Part shown: piece after piece, positions 11,447 to 20,056 of the stretch
Layout of the letters: each line of letters starts with the position of its first letter
Numbering within the stretch: position 1 is the first letter of the stretch
Source: CAVPMN01 sp963706425
GTDB lineage: Bacteria; Actinomycetota; Acidimicrobiia; Acidimicrobiales; Acidimicrobilacustridaceae
Assembly: GCA_963706425.1 (NCBI GenBank)
Contig: CAVPMN010000020.1
Location: 1,798,001-1,862,000, forward strand
Direction of reading: 5' to 3'
Length of the DNA stretch: 64,000 bases
The notes under the pieces: generated by a model
Told to the model about the DNA's origin: nothing
Seen by the model: the letters and a program-made list of their open reading frames with translations, nothing else
Databases searched by the model: none
Translations under genes and position numbers: made by a program

Positions 11447-12283
11447 TCAGGCGGAGTCGGCCGTGCGACCGGTGCGTGCAGCCACCACCCGGTCGAGGAA
11501 CTCGAGGGCCACCCGGTTGAACGAGCTGGCGTTCTCGAAGTTGAAGCCGTGTGCCGCGCCGCGGATGACGGCCAACTCGGCGTCGGGTACGAACGCCTGG
11601 ATCTCCTCGCTGTCAGCACGGGGCGTCAGCACGTCTTGTCCCCCCACCAGCAGGAGGGTCGGCGCGGTCACCTCGGCCAACTCGAACCGCAAGGCGTCGT
11701 CGAGCGCGAGGATCGCTTCGATCTGTGCCACGAACGCCGGGGCCGGCACCTGGATGGCGAGTGGGCCGAGCATGCCCACCACCGGCCAGAACCGCACACG
11801 AGAACGGGGACCGATGAGCCATTCAGCCGCGGTGTCGACGAGCGAGCGCATGCCTTTGGTCGAGGCCACCTCGGCCCACTCCTCGAGCAGCTCGCGGCGC
11901 CACGGGAGGTGACGACAGGCGGTGCACGCCAACACGAGCGACCGGACCCGGTCGCGATGGCGCACGCCGAGGATCTGGGCCAGTACGCCCCCCATCGACG
12001 CCCCCATGACATGGGCGCTCTCGTAGCCGGCGTGCTCGAGCACGGTGATCGCGTCGCGAGCCATCACCTCGAGGTCGTACGGGCCGTCGGGCTTGTCGGA
12101 CCCACCCACCCCTCGGTTGTCGGGGGCGATGCAGCGGAACCTCGACCCGAACGCCCGCCGCTGCCGGATCCACCCCCGGCTGTCAGCGCCGAGTCCCTGG
12201 ATGAGCAGCAGGGGCTCGCCCGCCGGATTGCCGAAGAGGTCGTAGTTGATGCGCACACCATCGTCAGCCCGGACCAGCGGCAT
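11447..12283 (-). CDS. Alpha/beta hydrolase
   Basis: A 278-residue alpha/beta-hydrolase-fold enzyme. The nucleophile elbow is GASMGG (Ser near residue 95), the acid is in VGGQDVLTP, and the His is in GAAHGFN. The oxyanion-side motif is GLGADSRGW. No lid insertion or signal peptide is apparent. Such proteins include esterases, haloperoxidase-like and lactone hydrolases; the substrate cannot be assigned. It is a single gene, convergent with the binding-protein gene. Confidence 0.88.
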   Translation of the reverse strand: MPLVRADDGVRINYDLFGNPAGEPLLLIQGLGADSRGWIRQRRAFGSRFRCIAPDNRGVGGSDKPDGPYDLEVMARDAITVLEHAGYESAHVMGASMGGVLAQILGVRHRDRVRSLVLACTACRHLPWRRELLEEWAEVASTKGMRSLVDTAAEWLIGPRSRVRFWPVVGMLGPLAIQVPAPAFVAQIEAILALDDALRFELAEVTAPTLLLVGGQDVLTPRADSEEIQAFVPDAELAVIRGAAHGFNFENASSFNRVALEFLDRVVAARTGRTADSA

Positions 12284-12352
12284 GGCGGCAGTGTAGTGGG
12301 GTCGGCAGCGCGGGCCTGACTATCCGTCAGATCGCAGCGCGACGAGCACGAC

Positions 12353-13021
12353 TCACGCTGACTGCGGCTCGGGCACCGCCAAGCGGTCGAGCACCGCGGC
12401 AGCCAACGCCGCGTCGTCGAGCGCCTGGCGCCGGCGCGTGACGATGGGCTGGCCGATCGTGACCAGCCGGTGGCGACCCAGCTCGAACCCCTCGACGCGC
12501 ACGGGAATGATCGGCGCCCCGACCGCTTGGGCCACGGCGAGCGCGTTCGCGACCGGACGGCCCGGACCGAACGGGCGGCGCAGATCGAACGCGAGGGGCC
12601 GGATCACGATGTCGCCGGCGCGAAGCAGGCTGCGGAGGTCGTGCTCGTTGCCGGGCACGCCACCGAGGCGACGCAGCAGTGGACCGATGGGGACCAGGTC
12701 CGGAACGGACGCGAAACGAACCGGACGACCACTCGCTCGGCCGAGCGCGGCGGCCAGAAGCAAGGGCTCGACCGGAGCCATCCGGCGGTTGGTGACGACC
12801 AACGCCGGACCGATCTCGGGCAGGTGATCGGCCCCGAGCACCTCGGCGCTCTGCCGCAGTGCGCCGAGCGGTGCCAGCCCGGCCACGAGGTCGGCGTCGT
12901 AGCCCCACTCGTCGACCTCGAAACGACCGGAGATCCGGCGAGCGAGCAACGCCGGGTAGCTGTCGTCGTGTCGATCGGGGTCGAGCTCGGCCAACTCGTC
13001 GTCGGTCACCGTGCCACTCAT
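12353..13021 (-). CDS. Degenerate lysophospholipid acyltransferase-like protein
   Basis: A 222-residue protein whose core (residues 70-200) follows the PlsC/LPLAT layout: a block around ALVVTNRRMAPVEPLL where the catalytic HX4D should be, GNEHDLRSLLRAGDIVI where the substrate-binding block is expected, and APIIPVRVEGF as the late block. The catalytic His and Asp are absent: the motif position reads NRRMAPVE. It may therefore be inactive or a binding protein. It is the last gene of the cofactor operon and starts at a TGATG junction after the SDR gene and a 10-codon mini-ORF. M. tuberculosis pairs an SDR with a PlsC-like gene (Rv0501-Rv0502), so the pairing itself is known. Confidence 0.65.
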   Translation of the reverse strand: MSGTVTDDELAELDPDRHDDSYPALLARRISGRFEVDEWGYDADLVAGLAPLGALRQSAEVLGADHLPEIGPALVVTNRRMAPVEPLLLAAALGRASGRPVRFASVPDLVPIGPLLRRLGGVPGNEHDLRSLLRAGDIVIRPLAFDLRRPFGPGRPVANALAVAQAVGAPIIPVRVEGFELGRHRLVTIGQPIVTRRRQALDDAALAAAVLDRLAVPEPQSA

Positions 13022-13074
13022 CACGCCACCATCCTGGTGACGACGTGGCCCATCACGCCACCATCCTGGTGACG
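13019..13074. repeat. 32-bp-period tandem duplication at the SDR/acyltransferase junction
   Basis: The 24-bp segment 13019-13042 recurs exactly at 13051-13074. Each copy carries the end of an RMVA-stop frame and a TGATG stop/start overlap. As a result the SDR stop overlaps the ATG of a 10-codon mini-ORF (13053 down to 13021), whose own stop overlaps the acyltransferase ATG. Confidence 0.9.
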
Positions 13075-14012
13075 TAGTGCACGGCTTCCCAGGCATAGAT
13101 CTGTTCGACGATGACCGGTGTGGCCCGCTGGGGACGTAGGCCCAGCACCTCGACGGCCCGCGACCCGTCGGCGGTGCGACCCCGCACCAGGAGCTCGTGC
13201 ACATGCTCGGGAACCGGCGCACCGACGAACTGCGCCAGCGCTCGCGCTCCCCGCCATCCGGCACCGACGACCGGCACCGGTAGGCGCCCGCCGAGACGCG
13301 CCGCCTGCGTGACGGTGACCGCACCCGGCGCGACCACATTGACCGGGCCGTCGTGGCCGCGTTCGAGGGCGGCCACGAAGCTGGCGGCCACGTCGTCCTG
13401 GTGGACCACGGAGAACACGGGGTCGCTGAACGGTGCGAACGGCACGGCTGGCAACCGCAACAGACGCCCGAGCGGGCTGGGCACATGCGGGCCCATCACC
13501 GGGGCGAAGCGCAACGCGGTGACGGGCACGCCGGCGCGCACACCTGCCTCGCGGCACACCTGCTCGACGTTGAGCAACGAGTGACCGAATGCGCAGGTCG
13601 GGTCGGTGGGCGCCTCCTCGTCCGGCCGGAGGGGCGAGCCGCGTCGACGTCCATAGACCTCGACCCCCGAGCGCACGACGATGCGGGTGAGCGCCCCTGC
13701 GCCGACCGCGGCACCGACGGCCGCGACGGTGCCCGAGGCGGTGCGGGCGACGGCAGCCTGTGGGGTGCTACGCGAGTGGGGCTCGTAGACACCGAGGTGC
13801 ACCAGCGCCGTCGGTGCGAAGTCGTGCACCACGGCCGCGATGCGTTCCTGATTGTGGGGATCGATGCGGTGGAAGTGCGCCTTCACCAGCCGACGCCGAG
13901 GCGGGAACAGGTCGATGCCGACCACCTCGTCGACGTCGGGATGGGCCTCGACCAGCTGGGCCACCGCGGTGCCGAGCTCACCACCCATTCCCGTGACCAG
14001 GACTCGGAACAT
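13053..14012 (-). CDS. NAD-dependent epimerase/dehydratase-like SDR (active site altered)
   Basis: A 319-residue extended short-chain dehydrogenase-like protein. The nucleotide-binding motif TGMGGELG lies at the N-terminus and an acidic residue ends strand 2 (VGIDLF). The Ser region is intact (VRSGVEVYG), but the catalytic YxxxK position reads FGHSL, so Tyr is Phe and Lys is Leu. It is probably a non-catalytic or atypical member. The ATG at 14012 is chosen because it starts directly at the Rossmann fold. It lies 8 bp after coaX in the operon and is coupled to the acyltransferase-like gene. Confidence 0.75.
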   Translation of the reverse strand: MFRVLVTGMGGELGTAVAQLVEAHPDVDEVVGIDLFPPRRRLVKAHFHRIDPHNQERIAAVVHDFAPTALVHLGVYEPHSRSTPQAAVARTASGTVAAVGAAVGAGALTRIVVRSGVEVYGRRRGSPLRPDEEAPTDPTCAFGHSLLNVEQVCREAGVRAGVPVTALRFAPVMGPHVPSPLGRLLRLPAVPFAPFSDPVFSVVHQDDVAASFVAALERGHDGPVNVVAPGAVTVTQAARLGGRLPVPVVGAGWRGARALAQFVGAPVPEHVHELLVRGRTADGSRAVEVLGLRPQRATPVIVEQIYAWEAVHYVTRMVA

Positions 14013-14020
14013 CCTTCTAG

Positions 14021-14818
14021 TCAAGCATTCTTCTCGTAGACGAGGCGTAGTCCGTGCAAGGTGAGCCACGGTTCGACCCGCTGGATGCAGCGCGACAACG
14101 GCGCGATGAGATCGGCCAACCCGCCCGTGGAGATGATCGTGCACTCACCCAGTTCGTCCTGGATGCGGTCGCAGAGGCCGTCGACCTGGGCGGCGAACCC
14201 GTAGACCGCGCCGGACTGGATCGACTCGACCGTGCTGCGCCCGAGCACGTGCTTGGGCTCACGCAGCTCGACCGCCCGCAGGGCGGAGGCTCGGCCCACC
14301 AGCGCGTCCATGCTGATCTCGACGCCCGGGGCGATGGCCCCGCCGAGGTACTCGCCGTTGGCCGACACCGCGTCGCACGTGGTGGCGGTGCCGAAGTCGG
14401 CCACGATGGTGGGCCCGCCGTAGACGTCGAAGGCACCGACGGCGTTGGCGATGCGATCGGCGCCGAGCTCTTTGGGGTTCTCGATGTTGATGGCGATGCC
14501 GGTGCGCACGCCGGGCTCGATCACCACCGGATCGAAGTCGAGGTAGCTGTCGGCGAGATCACGGAGGCTGGCCGTCACCCGAGGCACTCCCGAGGAGACG
14601 GCGATGCCCTCGATGTCGTCGAGCGTGTGGCCCCGGAACGACAGGAAGCCCTGGAGCAGCACCGCCATCTCATCCGACGTGCGGTCGTGCTGGGTGGCCA
14701 CCCGCCAGTGGTCGAGCAGACCGTCGCCCGGTTGCCGTTCCTCGGACACGGCCGCGTCGTCGAGGGCATAGAGGCCGACGACCGTCTGGGTGTTGCCGGC
14801 GTCGATGGCGAGTAGCAC
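14021..14818 (-). CDS. coaX: Type III pantothenate kinase
   Basis: Catalyses the first step of coenzyme A synthesis, phosphorylating pantothenate. The 265-residue protein shows the type III motifs DAGNTQT (residues 6-12), GADRIANA, and DFGTATTCD. Starts with GTG at 14818, with AAGGAG five bases upstream. It sits in a cofactor operon with panC and panD, which make its substrate, and with nadB-nadC. This is the same location as in M. tuberculosis (Rv3600c). Confidence 0.95.
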   Translation of the reverse strand: MLLAIDAGNTQTVVGLYALDDAAVSEERQPGDGLLDHWRVATQHDRTSDEMAVLLQGFLSFRGHTLDDIEGIAVSSGVPRVTASLRDLADSYLDFDPVVIEPGVRTGIAINIENPKELGADRIANAVGAFDVYGGPTIVADFGTATTCDAVSANGEYLGGAIAPGVEISMDALVGRASALRAVELREPKHVLGRSTVESIQSGAVYGFAAQVDGLCDRIQDELGECTIISTGGLADLIAPLSRCIQRVEPWLTLHGLRLVYEKNA

Positions 14819-14871
14819 GTGAGCTCCTTGTCGCGTTGGGTGAGCTTCGGGTCAGCGTTGGTCCGCTGCGG

Positions 14872-15750
14872 TCATGTGGCGACGATGTCGAGGCCGATGT
14901 CGAGCACCGGCGCCGAGTTGGTCAGTCCTCCGACCGAGATGCAGTCGAGGCCGAGCAGGGCGTACTCCATGACGGTGTCGAGGGTGATGCCCCCGGAGAC
15001 CTCGAGCAGCGGTCGGCGACCACCCACCCGGGCCACGTGGGCATCGGCCGCGACCACGCACTGGGCCACCTGCTCGGGAGCCATGTTGTCGAACAGGAGC
15101 GCGTCGGCACGAGCCGCCAACGCCTCCTCGACCTGGTCGAGCCGGTCGCACTCGACGTGCACCGTTCGTCCGGGCCAGCAGGAGCGCGCCTGATGGATCG
15201 CCTTGCGCACGCCCAACAGCGCCAAGTGGTTGTCCTTGATGAGCACCCAGTCGGAGAGGTTGCCGCGGTGGTTGGCGCCGCCTCCGGCGCGCACCGCCGC
15301 CTTCTCGAGGGCGCGCAGGCCAGGCGTGGTCTTGCGCGTGTCCCACACGCGCGTGTCGGACCCAGCCGCGGCGAGCACATCGACGAACCGACGGGTCAGG
15401 GTGGCCACGCCTGAGAGATGGCCGACGAAGTTGAGCGCCGTGCGCTCCGCAGTGAGCATCGAGGCCAGCGGCCCCTCGACCTCGGCGAACGCCACGCCGG
15501 CTTCGATGGCGTCGCCGTCGTCGACCTGCCACGTGATCGTGAGCGACTCGTCGATCTGACGGAAGGTCTCGTCGGCGCAGGCACGACCGGCCAAGATCCC
15601 CTCGCGTCGGCCGACGAACTCGGCCCGAGCGCGCAGATCGCCGGGGAGCAGCGACGAGGTGAGGTCGCCGAGCGGGGCCAGGTCCTCGGCGAGAGCACGC
15701 TGCACCGCATCGACCACGAGGACCTTCGGGGGCTGACAGTTGGCGTTCAT
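14872..15750 (-). CDS. nadC: Nicotinate-nucleotide pyrophosphorylase (quinolinate PRTase)
   Basis: Converts quinolinate and PRPP to nicotinate mononucleotide in de novo NAD synthesis. The 292-residue protein has the family landmarks ERTALNFVGHLSGVAT, DTRKTTPGLR, GGGANHRGNLSDW, VLIKDNHL and EVSGGI. ATG at 15750 overlaps the nadB stop (ATGA), so it is translationally coupled to it. nadA, which supplies quinolinate with NadB, is not in the window. Confidence 0.96.
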   Translation of the reverse strand: MNANCQPPKVLVVDAVQRALAEDLAPLGDLTSSLLPGDLRARAEFVGRREGILAGRACADETFRQIDESLTITWQVDDGDAIEAGVAFAEVEGPLASMLTAERTALNFVGHLSGVATLTRRFVDVLAAAGSDTRVWDTRKTTPGLRALEKAAVRAGGGANHRGNLSDWVLIKDNHLALLGVRKAIHQARSCWPGRTVHVECDRLDQVEEALAARADALLFDNMAPEQVAQCVVAADAHVARVGGRRPLLEVSGGITLDTVMEYALLGLDCISVGGLTNSAPVLDIGLDIVAT

Positions 15751-17384
15751 GGGGCACCAGCCTGCCGGGCCGGCGCTCCGAGCACGAGTCGACACCGGAA
15801 CCGCTGGTCGTCGCGCTCGACGAAGTCGCCCCGAGTGTGCGCGCCCCGACTCTCCTCACGCATCAGCGCAGCCTGGAGCAGGCCCTCGGCGACATCGACC
15901 AGGTTGCGCAGCTCGGCGAGCGCCCGGTCGCCGGGTCCGAGTCGGCGCACCTGCTCCGAGACGGCCTCCACCACGGCCAGACAGCGGTTCATCGACTCGG
16001 CGGTGCGCAACACCCCGGCGTCGACCGTCATGGCCCGTTGCAGGCGTTCCCGCAGCTGATCGACCGTGCCCGCCGCGACCGACGGCTGCGAGCCGGCCTC
16101 GCGATCCGCAGCGGCGCGGTAGGTGACAGGAACGCCCGTGACCGCGCCACCCACGTCGGGCGCGAGAAGGGCCCGCATGGCGCCGGTGGGCTCGGCCTGG
16201 CGCTTGCCGCGCTCGATCGCCTCGACCACCCGGAACGCGAACACCATCCCTTCGAGCAACGAGTTGCTGGCCAGCCGGTTGGCGCCGTGCACTCCCGAGC
16301 ACGCCACCTCGCCGGCGGCCCACAAGCCTTCGAGCGATGCGGCGCCGTCGAGGTCGGCCAGCACGCCTCCGCAGAGGTAGTGAGCCGCAGGGGCGATGGG
16401 CAGCCAGTCGGTGGTCGGGTCGAGCCCGACGGCGCGCAACTCGCCGGCGATGGTCGGGAAGCGCTGCTCGAAGTCTTCGAGCCCGGTGGCGTCGAGCCAC
16501 AGGTGATCGACACCTTGCTCGAGCATGCGCTTGGTCTCCGCTCTCGAGACCTGGTCACGAGGCAGCAACTCGTCGACGAAGCGATCACCATCTCGGTCGC
16601 GAAGCAGTGCCCCGTGACCCCGCAGCGCCTCCGACAACAGCGGTCGGGGCATGCTCGGGTGGTGCAGCGCAGTCGGGTGGAACTGCACGAACTCGATGTC
16701 GGCCACTGCGGCGCCCGCCCGGAGGGCCATGGCCATCCCGTCGCCGGTGGCTTCGAGTGGGTTGGTGGTCACCGAGAAGAGCTGCCCGGCGCCACCGGTG
16801 GCGAGCAGCACGTTGGCGGCGCGCACCTCGTCGCGGGTGCCGTCGGGCCAGCGAGCCACCACGCCGACGCAGGCCCCGTCGTCGATGAGCAGGTCGAGCG
16901 CGAAGGTGTTCTCGAGGACCACCGCCGCCGTGCGGTGCACGGCCTCGACCAGCGCCCGCTCGATCTCGGCGCCGGTGGCCGCCCCGCCGGCGTGCACGAT
17001 GCGGGGCAGGCTGTGGCCGCCCTCGCGTGCCAGTTCGAGCTGGCCCTTCTCGTCCCTGTCGAACATCGCGCCGAGGGCGATGAGCTCGTTGACCCGACCC
17101 GGCCCTTCGTCGACCAACACACGCACGGCTTCGGGGTCGCAGAGCCCTGCGCCCGCGGCGAGGGTGTCGGCGAGGTGCAGGTCGGTGGAGTCGGGGTCGT
17201 CGTGCAGCACCGCCGCCACCCCGCCCTGCGCCCACCGGGTGGTGGCCTGGTGCAGCTCGCCCTTGGTGAGCACGCCCACCCGCATGCCGTGCAGCTCGGC
17301 GGCTCGGACGGCCGCGGACAATCCGGCCACACCGCTCCCCAGGACGAGCAGGTCGAGCGCCTCGAGCGGGACGGGTGGTGTCAT
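15747..17384 (-). CDS. nadB: L-aspartate oxidase
   Basis: FAD enzyme that oxidises aspartate to iminoaspartate for quinolinate. The 545-residue protein has an N-terminal dinucleotide fold (GSGVAGLSAAV near residue 16), TTRWAQGGVAAV, the active-site region FVQFHPTALHHP, HYLCGGV, and GVHGANRLASNSLLEG binding FAD. The C-terminal helical domain (RSLEE-type) includes REESRGAHTRGDF. It follows panD by 10 bp and overlaps nadC. Confidence 0.96.
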   Translation of the reverse strand: MTPPVPLEALDLLVLGSGVAGLSAAVRAAELHGMRVGVLTKGELHQATTRWAQGGVAAVLHDDPDSTDLHLADTLAAGAGLCDPEAVRVLVDEGPGRVNELIALGAMFDRDEKGQLELAREGGHSLPRIVHAGGAATGAEIERALVEAVHRTAAVVLENTFALDLLIDDGACVGVVARWPDGTRDEVRAANVLLATGGAGQLFSVTTNPLEATGDGMAMALRAGAAVADIEFVQFHPTALHHPSMPRPLLSEALRGHGALLRDRDGDRFVDELLPRDQVSRAETKRMLEQGVDHLWLDATGLEDFEQRFPTIAGELRAVGLDPTTDWLPIAPAAHYLCGGVLADLDGAASLEGLWAAGEVACSGVHGANRLASNSLLEGMVFAFRVVEAIERGKRQAEPTGAMRALLAPDVGGAVTGVPVTYRAAADREAGSQPSVAAGTVDQLRERLQRAMTVDAGVLRTAESMNRCLAVVEAVSEQVRRLGPGDRALAELRNLVDVAEGLLQAALMREESRGAHTRGDFVERDDQRFRCRLVLGAPARQAGAP

Positions 17385-17394
17385 CGAGGCCGGC

Positions 17395-17814
17395 TCAGGT
17401 CATCGACGCGAATGCCGCGTCGACCTCGACATAGGTCGACGCGGCCAGCGCCTCGGCCACCTCGGCGGGCACCGGTCGGTTCTGGGTGTCGACGTGCACC
17501 ACCCGAGGCCGGAAGTCGACCAGCTCGGCGTCGTCGTAGTCGGCGTAGGTGATGATGATCACCCGGTCACCGGGCTGCACGAGCCTGGCTGCCGCACCGT
17601 TGAGGCACACCGCACCCGAGCCCGCCGGGCCGGGGATGGCATAGGTCTCGAACCGGGCACCGTTGTCGAGATCGAGCACGTGCACCTGCTCGTGCTCGCG
17701 GATGTCGGCCAACTCCATCAGCTCGGTGTCGAGCGTGATCGAGCCGACGTAGTGGAGGTTGGCGTCGGTCACGCGCGCCCGATGCACCTTGGACTTCATC
17801 ATTCGCCGACGCAT
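17395..17814 (-). CDS. panD: Aspartate 1-decarboxylase proenzyme
   Basis: A pyruvoyl enzyme making beta-alanine for pantothenate. The self-cleavage site is the Gly-Ser in YVGSITLD, about 30 residues in; DRVIIITYADYDD and the VCLNGAAARL segment are typical. ATG at 17814 is preferred because AAGGAG lies six bases upstream, giving 139 residues starting MRRRMMKSKV; ATGs at 17802 and 17799 are possible. The gene lies between panC and nadB in one operon. Confidence 0.95.
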   Translation of the reverse strand: MRRRMMKSKVHRARVTDANLHYVGSITLDTELMELADIREHEQVHVLDLDNGARFETYAIPGPAGSGAVCLNGAAARLVQPGDRVIIITYADYDDAELVDFRPRVVHVDTQNRPVPAEVAEALAASTYVEVDAAFASMT

Positions 17815-17866
17815 GCCGGACTCCTTCATTGCTTGACGCCGACAGGTCGGTCGCCGTGCGGACCCC

Positions 17867-18742
17867 TCACACCTGATGCAGGCGGTCGCCCACGACAGGT
17901 ACGTGCACGCCAAGGTTATCCAACAGACGCGGTGTGCCAAAGCGAGCGGCGACGAGCAGCCGGACATCACCCTCGAGCACCGGCCGGGACTCGAGGCTTT
18001 CCGCATCGACCGCTTCGGCGTAGTCGAGGTGGGCCAACGGCTCGCTCTCGACGACGGAGCTCATCAGGGTGGTCACCGCGCCACGATCCCGCTCGCCGTC
18101 TTCGATGGCGGCTGCCGCAGTGCGCAGCGCGCGGTAGAGCACCGGGGCGGCGGCCCGCTCGGCCTGGGAGAGATAGACGTTGCGGCTCGACATCGCCAGG
18201 CCGTCGGGTTCACGAACGATGGGGCAGCCGACGACCGCAACAGGAAAGGCGAGGTCGTCGACCATGCGCCGGACGATCGCCAACTGCTGGAAGTCCTTCT
18301 CACCGAAGTAGGCGCGGCACGGCCCGGCGATGCCGAACAGCTTGGCCACGACCGTGGTGACGCCGTCGAAGTGGGTCGGCCGCGCCGAGCCTTCCATGGA
18401 CTCACCCAGCTCGGCGACGCTCACGGTCGTGAGCATGGGACGTCGGTACATCTCCTCGAGGTCGGGCGCGAACACGTGGTCGGCACCGACGCCGCGACAC
18501 AACTCCAGATCGCGATCGAGGTCGCGTGGGTAGCTCGCGAGGTCCTCGTTGGGGCCGAACTGCAACGGGTTCACGAAGATCGTGACGGCCGTGACGGCGC
18601 CGTCATCCGCCGATCGACGCATGAGCGAGAGATGACCGTCGTGCAGATAGCCCATGGTCGGGACCAGGCCGACCTCGGCACCACCGTGCCGGACCTCGTC
18701 GAGGGCGGCGCGAAAGGAGGCGATGGTGTGGTGCACCTGCAC
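17867..18742 (-). CDS. panC: Pantothenate synthetase
   Basis: Joins pantoate and beta-alanine using ATP. The 291-residue protein carries the HIGH-like PTMGYLHDGHLSLM, NPLQFGPNEDL, YFGEKDFQQL and the KMSKS-like MSSRNVYLS. The likely start is GTG at 18742, 50 bp after the DUF2520 gene; no convincing ribosome site is seen, and the frame stays open upstream through non-conserved sequence, so the exact start is uncertain. It is cotranscribed with panD, as in mycobacteria. Confidence 0.93.
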   Translation of the reverse strand: MQVHHTIASFRAALDEVRHGGAEVGLVPTMGYLHDGHLSLMRRSADDGAVTAVTIFVNPLQFGPNEDLASYPRDLDRDLELCRGVGADHVFAPDLEEMYRRPMLTTVSVAELGESMEGSARPTHFDGVTTVVAKLFGIAGPCRAYFGEKDFQQLAIVRRMVDDLAFPVAVVGCPIVREPDGLAMSSRNVYLSQAERAAAPVLYRALRTAAAAIEDGERDRGAVTTLMSSVVESEPLAHLDYAEAVDAESLESRPVLEGDVRLLVAARFGTPRLLDNLGVHVPVVGDRLHQV

Positions 18743-18792
18743 GCGCCGAAGGCTGACACATCGCCCACCTCCACCCAAACCCGGCGACCGGG

Positions 18793-19524
18793 TCAGCTCG
18801 GGACGCTCGGCCCGCCGCCCGGTGGCAGCAGTCGTCGCGCCGCGTGGGCCAGGGCCACATAGGCCGGGCGCTCGTCGGGGTGCAACGCTTCGAGATGTCG
18901 CTCGATGGTCTGCCAGTCGCCGCGGGCCACCGGGCCGGTGAGGGCGGCCGCGGGACCGAGGTCGGCCACGTTGTCGACCGTGGCGCGCACCAGATCGAGG
19001 TACGCGTCGAGGGGCACACCGGCCACCGCGGCGACCCGCTCCGCCTGGCCGAGGAGAGCCACCAGGTGGTTCGAGGCGATGACGGCGGCCGCGTGATAGG
19101 CCGCCCGATGCTCGTCGTCCACCGTGAACGAACGACCGGCGAGGGCGCTCACCACCTCGTGCACCTGGGGATCGCCGGCCACCGCGAACCACGCCCCCTC
19201 GAGGCGGCGAGCCCCCGTCTCCTCGTCGGGTAGGGCGACGAGCGGATGCAGGGCCGCCCGCCGAGCATGCCCCTCGAGCACGTCGAGGCCCAACGAGCCC
19301 GACAGGTGCACCACCAGCGTCTGTTCCGCGGGCTCCACGACGCCGGCAACCTGGCCGATGGCCGCGTCGGGCGTGGCGATGACGAGCAGGTCGACATCCC
19401 GAGCGGCATCGACGATCGAGTCGGCCCGACCCCGCAGGCCACCGTCGTCGTAGCCGCGCGACAGCAGGGCGCGATGCACGCTGCGCCCGGCTCGACCGGG
19501 ACCGATCACCCGAAGGATGGGCAC
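18793..19524 (-). CDS. Rossmann-fold/DUF2520 protein of the pantothenate operon
   Basis: A 243-residue protein with an N-terminal NAD(P)-type fold (VIGPGRAGRS at residues 6-15, DLLVIATPD) and a C-terminal helical DUF2520 domain containing HPLVALPDEE, AYHAAAVIASNHLVAL and ALTGPVARGD. It is the first gene of the panC-panD-nad-coaX operon; M. tuberculosis has the same gene (Rv3603c) before panC. The fold resembles ketopantoate reductases, and no panE is seen nearby, so a role in making pantoate is a reasonable but unproven guess. Confidence 0.85.
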   Translation of the reverse strand: MPILRVIGPGRAGRSVHRALLSRGYDDGGLRGRADSIVDAARDVDLLVIATPDAAIGQVAGVVEPAEQTLVVHLSGSLGLDVLEGHARRAALHPLVALPDEETGARRLEGAWFAVAGDPQVHEVVSALAGRSFTVDDEHRAAYHAAAVIASNHLVALLGQAERVAAVAGVPLDAYLDLVRATVDNVADLGPAAALTGPVARGDWQTIERHLEALHPDERPAYVALAHAARRLLPPGGGPSVPS

Positions 19525-19574
19525 GAGCCGACCCTATGGCGTTTCGAACCCGACGGCGCGGCGCACAATGGAGC

Positions 19575-20051
19575 ATGGCCGAGATTCTCGAGACACGACT
19601 TCCTGGTGTGGGCGTTCGCCACGACTTCGAGTGCATCGGAGGCACCCACGTCGGTGTCATCACCCGGCACAGCGGACGGCGCGAGCTGCTGATCTACGAC
19701 CGGCGCGACCCCGACGCGGTCGCCGCCAGCATCGAGCTCTCTCCCGAGGAGAGCCTCGAGCTGAGCGAGCTGCTCGGCGGGTCGCGGGTGGTCGAGCAGC
19801 TCCAGTCGGTGATCACCGACATCGAGGGCCTGTCGATCGACTGGTTGCCGCTACCACCGACGTTCCGAGCCCGCACCGTGGGGGAGACGGAGCTGCGCAC
19901 GCGCACCGGGGTCTCCGTCATCGCCATCGTGCGAGGAGACGACCAGATCCCGGCGCCCGGCCCGGAGGACATGCTCGAGCCTGGCGATGTCGTGGTCCTC
20001 ACCGGCACCGCCGACGGCTTGGGCCGCGCCGCCGAACTGTTCGGGGTCTGA
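19575..20051 (+). CDS. KhtT-like regulatory subunit of a cation/proton antiporter
   Basis: A 158-residue cytosolic protein whose N-terminus (ETRLPGVGVRHDFE) matches KhtT-type subunits and whose C-terminus (residues 75-155) is a TrkA_C/RCK-C domain ending EDMLEPGDVVVLTGTADGL. It probably binds a nucleotide or ion and gates the antiporter encoded 5 bp downstream. ATG at 19575 gives the usual N-terminus. Confidence 0.88.
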   Translation: MAEILETRLPGVGVRHDFECIGGTHVGVITRHSGRRELLIYDRRDPDAVAASIELSPEESLELSELLGGSRVVEQLQSVITDIEGLSIDWLPLPPTFRARTVGETELRTRTGVSVIAIVRGDDQIPAPGPEDMLEPGDVVVLTGTADGLGRAAELFGV

Positions 20052-20056
20052 GCCCC

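Noticed and set aside
15837..17552. A 571-codon plus-strand frame opposite nadB
   Set aside because: Antisense shadow of a well-conserved L-aspartate oxidase.
17867..19663. A 598-residue apparent fusion containing PanC at its C-terminal end
   Set aside because: The first 300 residues are arginine-rich out-of-frame translation of the DUF2520 gene; panC simply has no stop upstream in its frame.
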